Origin: Paludibacteraceae bacterium
Lineage (GTDB): Bacteria > Bacteroidota > Bacteroidia > Bacteroidales > Paludibacteraceae
Direction: 5' to 3'
Assembly: GCA_017448985.1 (NCBI GenBank)
Contig: JAFSKL010000022.1
Span: 1-64,000, forward strand
DNA length: 64,000 nt
Shown here: positions 50,841-59,906 of the stretch, one piece after another
How positions within the stretch are numbered: position 1 is the first letter of the stretch
How the letters are laid out: the number at the start of each line of letters is the position of its first letter
Program-made: the position numbers and the translations under genes
The notes under the pieces: model-generated
What the model saw: only the letters and a program-made list of their open reading frames with translations
Told to the model about the DNA's origin: nothing
Databases searched by the model: none

Positions 50841-53800
50841 GTGCGCATATGTGAGCGTGTACATATAATGATAGGGGTGCTCCTGCTCTGCTCGACGGCA
50901 GTGTGGGGCCAGACGGCGTTGAAGCCGGCGGCGGTAAGCAAGCCATCGTCCGGGATTAGCAGTCCGGAAAATCCAGACAGACCGAAAAATCCGGAAAGTC
51001 CGGAAACTCCGAAGGATAATATGAACAGAGATGCGATAGTGGCGAGAGGAGATACGACCATTGTGCGTGAGGAGACGATAGCGGTAAGCGGGGATTCGAC
51101 GGAAGTGAGAGGAGATTCGACAGAAATGAGTGGACAGCCGCAGGCAGAGCGGGGACAGGTAAAGACGAGTAACAGTCTGGCGGGACCTGTTCATTACCAG
51201 TCGAGCGACTCGATGATTATGATGGGTAACGGAACTGCTTTCCTGCACGGCAACGGCGACTTGAAGTATCAGACGATGCAACTGACATCCGACTACATCA
51301 AGATGAACATGGACAGCAACCAGATTTATGCGCGCGGGGTGTGGGACAGTCTGGAGTACGAATGGAAAGGCAAGCCGGTGTTCAAAGAGGGAAGCGAGTC
51401 GTACGAGACGAGTGAGATAACCTACAACATCAAGACGCAGAAAGGCTATATCCGCCGCGTGGTGACGCAGAACGGCGAAGGGTACATCGTGGCGGACCGG
51501 ACGAAGAAGATGGAGGGCGACGAGATGATGATGGCCGGCGGCGAGTACACGACCTGTGACAATCACGATCATCCGCATTTCTACCTGAAACTGACCAAAG
51601 CGAAAGTGAAGCCCGGCGAGTATATAGCCACGGGTCCGGCGTATCTGGTAGTGGGCGATGTGCCTTTGCCATTGGCCATACCGTTCGGATTCTTCCCGTT
51701 CACCAATTCGTATTCAAGCGGACTCATCATGCCGACTTTCGGCGACGACTACACGCGAGGCATGAATCTGCAAGGCTTGGGATACTATTTTGCGCTATGC
51801 GACTACCTCGATTTGGAGGTGAAAGGTGATATCTACACACGCGGCACATGGGCCATCAATGCCACGAGCAAGTATATATGGCGGTACCATTTTTCGGGCA
51901 ACCTGAGTGTCAAATACCGCAACGACGTAACGAGTGAACGGGGTTTGCCGGACTACGCGGTAAATAAGAACTTCAGCGTGACCTGGTCGCACAGTCAGGA
52001 CTCGAAACTCAATCCGTACAGTACGTTCTCGGCGAGTGTGAACTTCTCGACCAGCGGTTACGACCGGAGTAACATCAACAACTACTACAACGCGGAGGCC
52101 TATTCGACGAACACGAAGAGCAGTAACATCAGTTACCAGCAGCGTTTTCCGGACAGTCCGTGGAGTTTGAGTATGAGTGCGAGCATGAGTCAAAGTACCC
52201 GGGACTCGACTTTGAGTCTGACGGCGCCCGAGTTGGCGGTAACGATGAGTAGCGTGTATCCGTTCAAGTTGCTTCGTCAGGCGGTTCTCAAGAAAAACGG
52301 CAAGCCGGCAGGCAAGGAACGATGGTACGAGAAGATAAAAATCAGTTACAGCGGTAACGGTCGTATCGCCATCAACAACGTGAAAGAGCGGGAGTTTCTG
52401 CACACCAATTTCCTACGTGACTGGAAGACGGGTCTGCGTCACACGATGCCGATCAACGCGAGCTTCACGCTGTTCAAATACCTGAATGTGACGCCGACGA
52501 TTAACCTGCGTGACCGCATGTATTTCCAAAGCGTGGACAGGCGCTGGAACGACGAGACACAGGCGCTGGAGATGGACACGACGAACGGATTCTACAACGT
52601 GTTTGATTTTGATGTGGGCCTGAGCATGAGTACGAAGCTGTACGGCTTCTACACGCCGCTCAAGAAACTGTTCCCGAACAGCAAAGTGGAGAAGTTCCGC
52701 CATGTGCTGACACCTACGCTGAGCGTGAGCTACCACCCGGATTTCCAGAAAGAGATGTGGGGCTATTACGGCAGTTACGACCAACCTATTTATACGAACG
52801 AAGTGGATAGCGTGAGCGGGCGCAAGATACAGAAGACGGACGAGAACGGGCATCTGATGTTCCAGCATCAGACCTATTCCCGCTTCCCGAACGGTATCTA
52901 CGGCAACGCCTTGACAGGCCTGTCGGCGACGCTGAGTTTCGGTGTGCAGAACAACTTGGAAGTGAAAGTGGTGAACAAAGAGGACACGACGGGCAAGAAT
53001 CCATACAAAGTGATCAGTCTGATCGATAATTTCGGCGTGACGGGCGGTTACAACTTTGCGGCGGATTCGATGAACTGGAGTCAATTCAACGTGAACCTGC
53101 GTTTGAAGTTCCCGAAGCTGAACAATTATAGTCTGAACCTGAATACGACGCTGGACCCGTATATGTACGAACTGGATGCCTCGGGTCGTCCGAGACGTAC
53201 AAACAAGCAGTACTGGCACAACGGCCGTTTCCCACATTGGAGCGGTTTAAGGTGGAGTTTCAACTATACGCTGAACAATCAGACGATCAAGAAATGGAAG
53301 GAGAAGATAGAAGGCCGCAAGCCCAAAGACGAGAGCAGTCAGGAGCCTCCGCCCGAAGAGACTGGCGGTTCGTCCGGCGAGAGCTACAATCTGATGAGCA
53401 TGGAGCGGGGCGACGACGGCACAATGAACAACGCCAAGTTGAGCAGCGGCAACAAGCGCAAAGAGCCGGAATCGGAAGACGGCTACGAGAAAGTGGAGAT
53501 ACCGTGGAGCCTGTCGATCAGCTATTCGTTAGCTTATGCGCAGGGCAACGAGTTCGACTACGACAAGATGTACTACAAGATGAAGTTCTCGAACTTCCTG
53601 ACGCTGAACGGCAATATAGGCCTAGGGCGCGGATGGAAAGTGAGTGCATCGATGACATACAATTTCGACGACATGAAAGTGACGAGCTGTACCTTCAACA
53701 TCAGCCGTGACCTGCATTGCTGGAACATGACGGCGAGCATCAACCCGATAGGCGCGTACAAGAGTTATGCATTCCACATAGGCGTGAATGCGTCAATGTT

Positions 53801-53864
53801 GCGCGACCTCAAATATGACAAAAACAGCAATTCATCGACCAATGCGCGGGTGAACTGGTGGTAA
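50841..53864 (+). CDS. LptD-like outer membrane LPS assembly protein
   Basis: The 1007-residue protein resembles the Bacteroidota LptD family, which inserts lipopolysaccharide into the outer leaflet. A signal peptide (VHIMIGVLLLCSTAVWGQ) is followed by a Pro/Ser/Thr-rich linker made of 9-bp repeats. Then comes an OstA-like beta-jellyroll (about 110-230, SDYIKMNMDSNQIYARG), and a large barrel with many Tyr/Asn-rich strands. GTG 50841 is used because it gives a charged n-region; ATG 50868 would leave none. Confidence 0.85.
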   Translation: MRICERVHIMIGVLLLCSTAVWGQTALKPAAVSKPSSGISSPENPDRPKNPESPETPKDNMNRDAIVARGDTTIVREETIAVSGDSTEVRGDSTEMSGQPQAERGQVKTSNSLAGPVHYQSSDSMIMMGNGTAFLHGNGDLKYQTMQLTSDYIKMNMDSNQIYARGVWDSLEYEWKGKPVFKEGSESYETSEITYNIKTQKGYIRRVVTQNGEGYIVADRTKKMEGDEMMMAGGEYTTCDNHDHPHFYLKLTKAKVKPGEYIATGPAYLVVGDVPLPLAIPFGFFPFTNSYSSGLIMPTFGDDYTRGMNLQGLGYYFALCDYLDLEVKGDIYTRGTWAINATSKYIWRYHFSGNLSVKYRNDVTSERGLPDYAVNKNFSVTWSHSQDSKLNPYSTFSASVNFSTSGYDRSNINNYYNAEAYSTNTKSSNISYQQRFPDSPWSLSMSASMSQSTRDSTLSLTAPELAVTMSSVYPFKLLRQAVLKKNGKPAGKERWYEKIKISYSGNGRIAINNVKEREFLHTNFLRDWKTGLRHTMPINASFTLFKYLNVTPTINLRDRMYFQSVDRRWNDETQALEMDTTNGFYNVFDFDVGLSMSTKLYGFYTPLKKLFPNSKVEKFRHVLTPTLSVSYHPDFQKEMWGYYGSYDQPIYTNEVDSVSGRKIQKTDENGHLMFQHQTYSRFPNGIYGNALTGLSATLSFGVQNNLEVKVVNKEDTTGKNPYKVISLIDNFGVTGGYNFAADSMNWSQFNVNLRLKFPKLNNYSLNLNTTLDPYMYELDASGRPRRTNKQYWHNGRFPHWSGLRWSFNYTLNNQTIKKWKEKIEGRKPKDESSQEPPPEETGGSSGESYNLMSMERGDDGTMNNAKLSSGNKRKEPESEDGYEKVEIPWSLSISYSLAYAQGNEFDYDKMYYKMKFSNFLTLNGNIGLGRGWKVSASMTYNFDDMKVTSCTFNISRDLHCWNMTASINPIGAYKSYAFHIGVNASMLRDLKYDKNSNSSTNARVNWW
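50961..51014 (+). repeat. 9-bp coding repeat in the lptD-type linker
   Basis: Six 9-bp units (AGTCCGGAA, AATCCAGAC, AGACCGAAA, AATCCGGAA, AGTCCGGAA, ACTCCGAAG) encode SPE, NPD, RPK, NPE, SPE and TPK. Confidence 0.88.
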
Positions 53865-53867
53865 AAC

Positions 53868-53922
53868 CATTTACGATTTGGTCATTTACGATGTACGATT
53901 TATTTAGTCATTTAATAATTTA
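53868..53922 (+). repeat. CATTTACGATTT array between lptD and slyD-type genes
   Basis: CATTTAC, GATTTGG, TCATTTAC, GATGTAC and GATTTAT fill the gap. The same words occur at 2443-2480. Confidence 0.8.
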
Positions 53923-53926
53923 ACAT

Positions 53927-54484
53927 ATGAAAATTGAGAATCAAAAAGTAGTGAAGGCCACGTACGAGTTGTATATCAACGGCGAGGATGGCAAGGAAAT
54001 TATGCTGGAACAAACGACGGAGGCAAGTCCGTTAGTATGGTGTCAGGGCGAAGGAATGATGCTTCCTGCGTTCGAGGCGGCGATGGCAGGCAAGGAGGGG
54101 GGCGATGCGTTCGACTTCGTGCTGAAAGCTGCAGATGCCTACGGCGAGTACATACCCGAAGGGTTGCAGGTGTTGCCGAAAAAGATGTTTTTCAACGGCG
54201 ACGGCGAGTTCGATGCCGAGCGTGTGTTTGTAGGGGCCATCGTGCCGATGAACACCGTGGACGGACAAGTGGTGCGGGCACAGGTTTGCGAGGTGACGGA
54301 CGACAAAGTGACGATCGACCTCAATCATCCTTATGCCGGCGAGGACCTGCATTTCAAAGGCAAGATTTTAGCAATCCGTGACGTGACGGAAGGCGAGTTG
54401 AAAGCAATTCGTCATCCTCGCGGGTGCGGTAAGTGTCACGGCAAATGTGATGATTGCGATAGCGGGTGCGGAAAATGCGCATAA
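53927..54484 (+). CDS. SlyD-like FKBP-type peptidyl-prolyl isomerase
   Basis: The 185-residue protein has the split FKBP domain with an inserted chaperone flap characteristic of SlyD (FDFVLKAADAYGEY, then the flap, then VTIDLNHPYAGEDLHFKGKI). It ends in a cysteine-rich metal-binding tail (GCGKCHGKCDDCDSGCGKCA). It should speed proline isomerisation and may bind nickel or zinc. It has no signal peptide. Confidence 0.93.
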   Translation: MKIENQKVVKATYELYINGEDGKEIMLEQTTEASPLVWCQGEGMMLPAFEAAMAGKEGGDAFDFVLKAADAYGEYIPEGLQVLPKKMFFNGDGEFDAERVFVGAIVPMNTVDGQVVRAQVCEVTDDKVTIDLNHPYAGEDLHFKGKILAIRDVTEGELKAIRHPRGCGKCHGKCDDCDSGCGKCA

Positions 54485-54532
54485 CTCGCTTGCTACTCAT
54501 TAGAAAGAAACAATTTAATAAAATAAAAAACT

Positions 54533-55849
54533 ATGGCAAATATTGTAGCGATAGTGGGTCGTCCCAATGTTGGGAAATCGACTCTTTTTAACCGCTTGAC
54601 GGGTACTCGTCGGGCGATAGTGATGAACACGGCAGGTACTACCCGCGACAGGCAGTACGGCAAGGCCGAATGGTGCGGCCGTGAGTTCAGCGTGATTGAT
54701 ACCGGAGGATGGGTACTGAACAGCGACGACACATTCGAGAGCGAGATCAACCGTCAAGTGGACTTGGCGATTCGTGAAGCGGATGTGGTGATGCTCGTTG
54801 TCGATGTGAACGAAGGCGTGACGCAGTTCGACATGGAGGTGGCGCATCTGTTGCGTCAAGCGAACAAGCCGACGCTGCTCTGCGTGAACAAGGTGGATAC
54901 CTTCGAGAACCAGTACGGCGCGGCAGAATTCTACAAGTTGGGGCTCGGCGAGCCGTTTATCCTGTCGGCAGAGAACGGACTTGGTACCGGCGATCTGTTG
55001 GACGAAGTGGTGAGCCGTTTCCGCAAGGAAGACAACAGCGACGAAGAGCTGGAAGATCTGCCGCGTTTTGCTATCGTGGGTCGTCCGAATGCCGGAAAAT
55101 CGAGTATCCTCAACGCGTTCATCGGCGAGGAGAGGACGATTGTGACGGATATTCCCGGCACGACGCGGGACTCCATTTATACGCGGTACAACAAGTTCGG
55201 AAAGGATTTTTACCTGGTCGATACGGCCGGCATCCGCAAGAAAGCGAAAGTGACGGAGGATCAGGAGTACTATTCGGTGGTTCGTTCGATTCGCGCGATA
55301 GAGAACAGCGATGTATGCATTCTGATGATCGATGCCACACGCGGTATCGAGGCGCAGGACCTGAATATCTATTCGCTCATCCAGAAGAACAAGAAAGGTC
55401 TGGTCGTTTGCGTGAACAAATGGGATCTGGTGGAAAGCAAGACCAATGCGGATATCAAAGGGTACGAGAACGCCATTCGTGAGCGTATCGCGCCGTTTAC
55501 TGATTTTCCCATCATCTTCACGAGTGCGTTGACCAAACAGCGGATCTTCAAAGTGGTGGAAACGGCGCTGCATGTGTACGAGAACAAGAACAAGAAGATA
55601 CCGACGGCACAGTTGAACGACAAGTTCCTGCCGCTGATTGAGAACTATCCCCCACCCGCTTGGAAGGGCAAGTACATCAAGATCAAATACTGCACCCAAC
55701 TGCCGAACACGCAGATACCGACCTTCGTCTTCTTTGCGAACCTGCCACAGTATGTCAAAGAGCCGTATCGGCGGTTCATGGAGAACAAGTTGCGCGAGTG
55801 GTGGGACTTTACGGGCACTCCGGTACAGCTTTTTATAAGGGCTAAATAG
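54533..55849 (+). CDS. der: Ribosome biogenesis GTPase Der
   Basis: The 438-residue protein has two GTPase domains in tandem ([11 protein letters not shown] at residue 8 and [10 protein letters not shown] near 182; NKVD and NKWD) and a KH-like C-terminal domain. It acts in 50S subunit maturation. Confidence 0.97.
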   Translation: MANIVAIVGRPNVGKSTLFNRLTGTRRAIVMNTAGTTRDRQYGKAEWCGREFSVIDTGGWVLNSDDTFESEINRQVDLAIREADVVMLVVDVNEGVTQFDMEVAHLLRQANKPTLLCVNKVDTFENQYGAAEFYKLGLGEPFILSAENGLGTGDLLDEVVSRFRKEDNSDEELEDLPRFAIVGRPNAGKSSILNAFIGEERTIVTDIPGTTRDSIYTRYNKFGKDFYLVDTAGIRKKAKVTEDQEYYSVVRSIRAIENSDVCILMIDATRGIEAQDLNIYSLIQKNKKGLVVCVNKWDLVESKTNADIKGYENAIRERIAPFTDFPIIFTSALTKQRIFKVVETALHVYENKNKKIPTAQLNDKFLPLIENYPPPAWKGKYIKIKYCTQLPNTQIPTFVFFANLPQYVKEPYRRFMENKLREWWDFTGTPVQLFIRAK

Positions 55850-55885
55850 CAATTTTTAAGAAAAAGTTTACTTTTTACTTAAATA

Positions 55886-55918
55886 TTTGCATATGTCAAA
55901 AAAAAGTTGTAACTTTGC
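55886..55918 (+). promoter_or_regulatory. Bacteroidota-type promoter for the FAH-like/porU/porV group
   Basis: TTTG (55886-55889), a 20-bp spacer and TAACTTTGC (55910-55918), 18 bp before the ATG. Confidence 0.9.
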
Positions 55919-55936
55919 GCGCTTTTTGTGGTGTGT

Positions 55937-56455
55937 ATGAAAATAATAGGCTTCGTATATAACGACGGCGAGGCACAAATGGTGCTTAAAGGGGACAGTT
56001 GTCTTCTGAATAACCGCAAGCCTATGTTCGTACCCGATTGGACGCAGGAGTTGGGAGTGACAGAGTGTATGATACTGCGTGTTAGCCGTTTGGGCAAGGG
56101 GATAGCGAGGAAGTTTGCGAGCCGATATTACGATGCCGTTGCTCCGGGAGCAGACTTTACGGCGATGGACATGCTACGGGAAGCAAAGGCGAAAGGCGAG
56201 CCGTGGACTGAGGCGATAGCGTTTGACTATTCGTTGGCGGTAGGGAAATGGATAATGGACAATGGACAATGGACAATGGACAATTTGGTTCTACATCCCG
56301 ACGAGGCGATAGTGGAGGCGAGCAAAGTGATGACCATCCGGCAAGGCGATTTGATTTATATCCAGAAGCGTTGTGCGCCGAGGCCGGTACAAAAAGAAGA
56401 AGTGATTCGCATCGAGACAGAAGGCGAGGAACAATTATACTGCAAGATTAAATGA
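55937..56455 (+). CDS. Degenerate fumarylacetoacetate hydrolase-like protein
   Basis: The 172-residue protein aligns by eye with Bacteroidales FAH-family proteins over VSRLGKGIARKFASRYYDAVAPGADFTAMD and a C-terminal QGDLIYI segment. It is shorter than active members. The metal-binding Glu-x-Glu segment (YEVELV-like in relatives) reads TECMILRV here, so enzymatic activity is doubtful. A heptad array encodes KWIMDNGQWTMDN near residues 104-116. Its stop overlaps the porU start by 4 bp. From memory an FAH-family gene also precedes porU in Porphyromonas. Confidence 0.7.
   Translation: MKIIGFVYNDGEAQMVLKGDSCLLNNRKPMFVPDWTQELGVTECMILRVSRLGKGIARKFASRYYDAVAPGADFTAMDMLREAKAKGEPWTEAIAFDYSLAVGKWIMDNGQWTMDNLVLHPDEAIVEASKVMTIRQGDLIYIQKRCAPRPVQKEEVIRIETEGEEQLYCKIK
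56248..56287 (+). repeat. In-frame AATGGAC array in the FAH-like gene
   Basis: AATGGAT, AATGGAC, AATGGAC, AATGGAC and AATTTGG are translated as WIMDNGQWTMDN. This is the cleanest of the coding heptad arrays. Confidence 0.9.
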
Positions 56456-59400
56456 AAAAACTGCTACTGTTCATAGCGACATTGCTACTCAGTCTGCCGA
56501 TGCTGGCAGGCCTTCATTCGTATGCCGAGCATTCGGTATTGGCGAACGGGCACTGGGTAAAGATTCGTGTCAGCGAGTCGGGTGTATGCCGTATGAGTTT
56601 CAGCGAGCTTCGTTCCGCCGGTATCGAGCCGCAACAGGTTCGTGTCTTCGGATATGGAGGAGGCCAGTTGGAGCAAGATTTCAAGCAACCTAAAATAGAC
56701 GACCTGCCGCAAGTACCGGTATTTATGGGCGAGGATTATATCCTCTTCTGGGTGCAAGGTCCGATCAGTTGGGCTTATGATGGCAACCGTTTTGTACACA
56801 CGCGCAATACCTATTCGGATTTCGGGCACTACCTGTTGACCGACGATGCAGGCAGCATGCTGGCTCCGACGGAAGGCGAGGCGATAAGCGGTACGGCGAC
56901 GGATGTAACGAATTATATCTTCTACGACGTACACGACAAAGACTCGCTAAACCTGATAGACCGAAGCGGTGTGGCCGGAGGCGGTCGCACATTCTACGGC
57001 GAGCAGTTCAACGCCAATCAAAGCCGTTCGTTCACTTTCTCAACGCCGAATGCGATAGTCGGCGAGACGAGTAGTGTGTATGCCGAAGTGGCGGCCTTCT
57101 CTACCAATGCTTCGTATTTCCACATGAACCTGAACGGGACAGCCGATCAGAACGTGTACATTCGTCCCTACCCTGATTTCTACACCTTTGGTGTTCCCGG
57201 CGCTATTTCCACCAAGAGTGGAAGTACAGCGAACCAGCAAATGGTCCAACTGACGCTTGAGAACAGCGCATCGGGTGCTTTGGGTTGGCTCAACTTCGTG
57301 GAGATCATGACGCCAAGCGAGCTGAAGATGACGGGCAGTTGGATGCCTGTACGCACGAATGTCAACTATAAGACCGGAACGCCTGTGCGCTTCCACATGC
57401 AGGGTGCGGACGCGAACACGCAAATTTGGGATATAACGAACCTGGCGTCCATTCAACGAGTGCCGACAAGTCTGAGCGGCAGCGAGATTCAATGGACAGG
57501 TACGCAAGCCGATGGTGTACATGAGTATGTGGCGGTGAATGTGAAAGGTTCGTCGTTCGTCAAAGCAAGTGTGGTGGGCGAAGTGAAGAACCAAGACCTG
57601 CACACATTGAAGAACATAGACCTGGTGATCATATGTCCGGAAGGCTACGAGTCCGTTTCTGAAGACCTGGCCAAGGCGCACGAAGAGCGAGAAGGTATCA
57701 CCTGGGCGGTGGTAACGGACCAAGAAGTGTATAACGAGTTCTCTTCCGGCACGCCTGATGCGACGGCTTACCGCTGGCTGATGAAGATGCTGTACGACCG
57801 AGCTGATGGCAATGCGATACAGAAACCCCGCTGGTTGCTGCTGATGGGACATGGTACATTTGACAACCGCAAACTGCTGCTCAACTCGGGTAACAGCCTG
57901 CTGCTGACTTATCAGGCCAAAGACTCGGAGAACGAGGTAAACGCTTATGCGACAGAGGACTATTTCGGATTTTTGGACGACGACGAGGGCGTTGAAGACA
58001 CGCGAGGTGTAATGGACATCGGCGTCGGACGACTGCCGGTGAATAGCGTTGAGGAAGCACGGGCTATAGTGGACAAGCTGGTACGCTACATCCGCAATGA
58101 GCAAACAGGCAAATGGAAAAACCAGTTGGTATTTGTAGCCGACGACGGCGAGCACGGTACGCATACGGAAACAGCCGAAGGCAGTTCGGAGCGTGTGCGG
58201 GTGAAGAATCCCGATTTCGTGGTCAACAAGATTTATCTGGACGCTTATCCGCAGGAAGTGAATGCGAGCGGTGAGAGTTATCCGTTAGCCAAGAACAGGC
58301 TGACGAATCTGCTCAAAAGCGGCGTACTGTTCTTCGATTATTCGGGTCACGGCGGCTATAACGCCATCACCAATGAATCGATTCTCAACCTCAAGGATAT
58401 CGACAACATGAGTAACAAGAACCAGGCGTTCTGGCTGTTCGCCACCTGTAACTTTGCGCAGTACGACAGTGGTAAGCGTTGTGCGGCAGAGGCGGCGGTA
58501 ATGAATCCGAACGGCGGTGCCATAGGTATCTTAGCGGCGACGCGAACTGTATATGCTACGCCAAACACGGAACTCAACCGAAGCGTTTGCGACACGCTCT
58601 TCGGGCATAAGAATGCTTATCACTACGACATGACGCTGGGCGAGGCAATCGCTATCGGCAAGAACCGGTTGGGCAACGACATGAACAAGATGGCGTATGT
58701 GCTGTTGGGCGATCCGGCTATGCGGCTGAACTACCCGACGGACTATCAGGTAAAGACTGTGACGAAGATCGACACCCTCAATGCGCTGAGCGTACAACAG
58801 GTGGAAGGACAGATCATCGACGAGGATAAGAAGGTAGTGGACGATTTCAACGGCAAAGTGGATATCACCATTTACGACAAGTTGCAAGTGATCAAAACAC
58901 GCGACAACGACGATAAGTCCGACGAGGCCAAGGAACTGGAATACAACGACTATCCGAGCACTATCTTCTCCGGCGCCACGGAAGTGAAGGACGGTAAGTT
59001 TGCGTACACCTTCATGGTGCCCAAAGATATCCGTTATAACTTCGGTAACGGGCGCATTGTCTATTATGCCGTGACGAACGATTCGTTGGAAACGGCTGAA
59101 GCCGTTGGCCATTTCGAGGATTTCATCATAGGCGGAACGGGGTCTATTATGGCAGCCGATACCGTCGGTCCTGAGATGCATATCTACCTGAACACCAAGA
59201 CCTTCGTCAACGGCGACAAGACATACGCTACACCTCGTTTCTTTGCCGACCTATACGACGAGAACGGCATCAATACTGCGGGTGCGGGTATAGGACATGA
59301 CCTGATGATGGTGGTGGACGACGATCCCAAACAGATCTATTCGCTCAACGAGTACTTCACGGCAGCAAACAGCAGTTATCAGGCCGGACAGGTCAGTTAC

Positions 59401-59799
59401 CTGATGGACGAACTGCCGGATGGACCGCATAGTCTGACCTTCCGGACTTGGGACTTGCTCAACAACAGTACGACGCAGAGCCTGAACTTCGTAGTAGAAG
59501 CAGGTCTCGATCCGTCTATCTACTCCGTGACCACCTACCCCAACCCGGCTCAGCAGTCGAGTGTGGTGAAGCTGGTAGTCAATTACGACCAGCCGGATGA
59601 GCTGCTGCAAACGGAGATTTGTCTGTATAACATCAACGGACAAATGGTGTATAGCCATTTGCAGAACAACCCGGACGAGGTGGCGATTAACCTCGGGCAG
59701 TTGAGACTCAATCCGGGCGTGTATGTATATAACGTGAAAATCAAATCCGCTTCAAGCCGGTACAGTACGGCAGCGGGAAAAATAATTGTTACCAAATAA
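56452..59799 (+). CDS. porU: Type IX secretion system sortase PorU (C25 cysteine peptidase)
   Basis: The 1115-residue protein has a signal peptide and a gingipain-like C25 catalytic domain with the His in DYSGHGG (about 630) and the Cys in LFATCNFAQ (about 664). A C-terminal domain with YPNPAQQSSVV and LNPGVYVYNVK is the type A sorting domain. PorU removes such C-terminal domains from T9SS cargo and attaches the cargo to the cell surface. It overlaps the FAH-like gene by 4 bp and precedes porV by 107 bp. Confidence 0.93.
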   Translation: MKKLLLFIATLLLSLPMLAGLHSYAEHSVLANGHWVKIRVSESGVCRMSFSELRSAGIEPQQVRVFGYGGGQLEQDFKQPKIDDLPQVPVFMGEDYILFWVQGPISWAYDGNRFVHTRNTYSDFGHYLLTDDAGSMLAPTEGEAISGTATDVTNYIFYDVHDKDSLNLIDRSGVAGGGRTFYGEQFNANQSRSFTFSTPNAIVGETSSVYAEVAAFSTNASYFHMNLNGTADQNVYIRPYPDFYTFGVPGAISTKSGSTANQQMVQLTLENSASGALGWLNFVEIMTPSELKMTGSWMPVRTNVNYKTGTPVRFHMQGADANTQIWDITNLASIQRVPTSLSGSEIQWTGTQADGVHEYVAVNVKGSSFVKASVVGEVKNQDLHTLKNIDLVIICPEGYESVSEDLAKAHEEREGITWAVVTDQEVYNEFSSGTPDATAYRWLMKMLYDRADGNAIQKPRWLLLMGHGTFDNRKLLLNSGNSLLLTYQAKDSENEVNAYATEDYFGFLDDDEGVEDTRGVMDIGVGRLPVNSVEEARAIVDKLVRYIRNEQTGKWKNQLVFVADDGEHGTHTETAEGSSERVRVKNPDFVVNKIYLDAYPQEVNASGESYPLAKNRLTNLLKSGVLFFDYSGHGGYNAITNESILNLKDIDNMSNKNQAFWLFATCNFAQYDSGKRCAAEAAVMNPNGGAIGILAATRTVYATPNTELNRSVCDTLFGHKNAYHYDMTLGEAIAIGKNRLGNDMNKMAYVLLGDPAMRLNYPTDYQVKTVTKIDTLNALSVQQVEGQIIDEDKKVVDDFNGKVDITIYDKLQVIKTRDNDDKSDEAKELEYNDYPSTIFSGATEVKDGKFAYTFMVPKDIRYNFGNGRIVYYAVTNDSLETAEAVGHFEDFIIGGTGSIMAADTVGPEMHIYLNTKTFVNGDKTYATPRFFADLYDENGINTAGAGIGHDLMMVVDDDPKQIYSLNEYFTAANSSYQAGQVSYLMDELPDGPHSLTFRTWDLLNNSTTQSLNFVVEAGLDPSIYSVTTYPNPAQQSSVVKLVVNYDQPDELLQTEICLYNINGQMVYSHLQNNPDEVAINLGQLRLNPGVYVYNVKIKSASSRYSTAAGKIIVTK

Positions 59800-59802
59800 T
59801 GG

Positions 59803-59843
59803 TAAATGGAAAATATAAAATGAAAAATTGAAAATGGAAGAAT
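59803..59843 (+). repeat. Degenerate heptad array after porU
   Basis: AAATGGA, AAATATA, AAATGAA, AAATTGA and AAATGGA fill the first part of the porU-porV gap; the rest is A-rich leader. Confidence 0.75.
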
Positions 59844-59906
59844 GCCTATGAAGCAAATCGCTCAATAACAACGAATTAACAATAACAAAAACAATAACTA
59901 AAACAA

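Noticed and set aside
5557..56287. Heptad arrays as phase-variable contingency repeats
   Set aside because: The units are degenerate and few, which limits slippage. They also sit in housekeeping genes where frame loss would be harmful.
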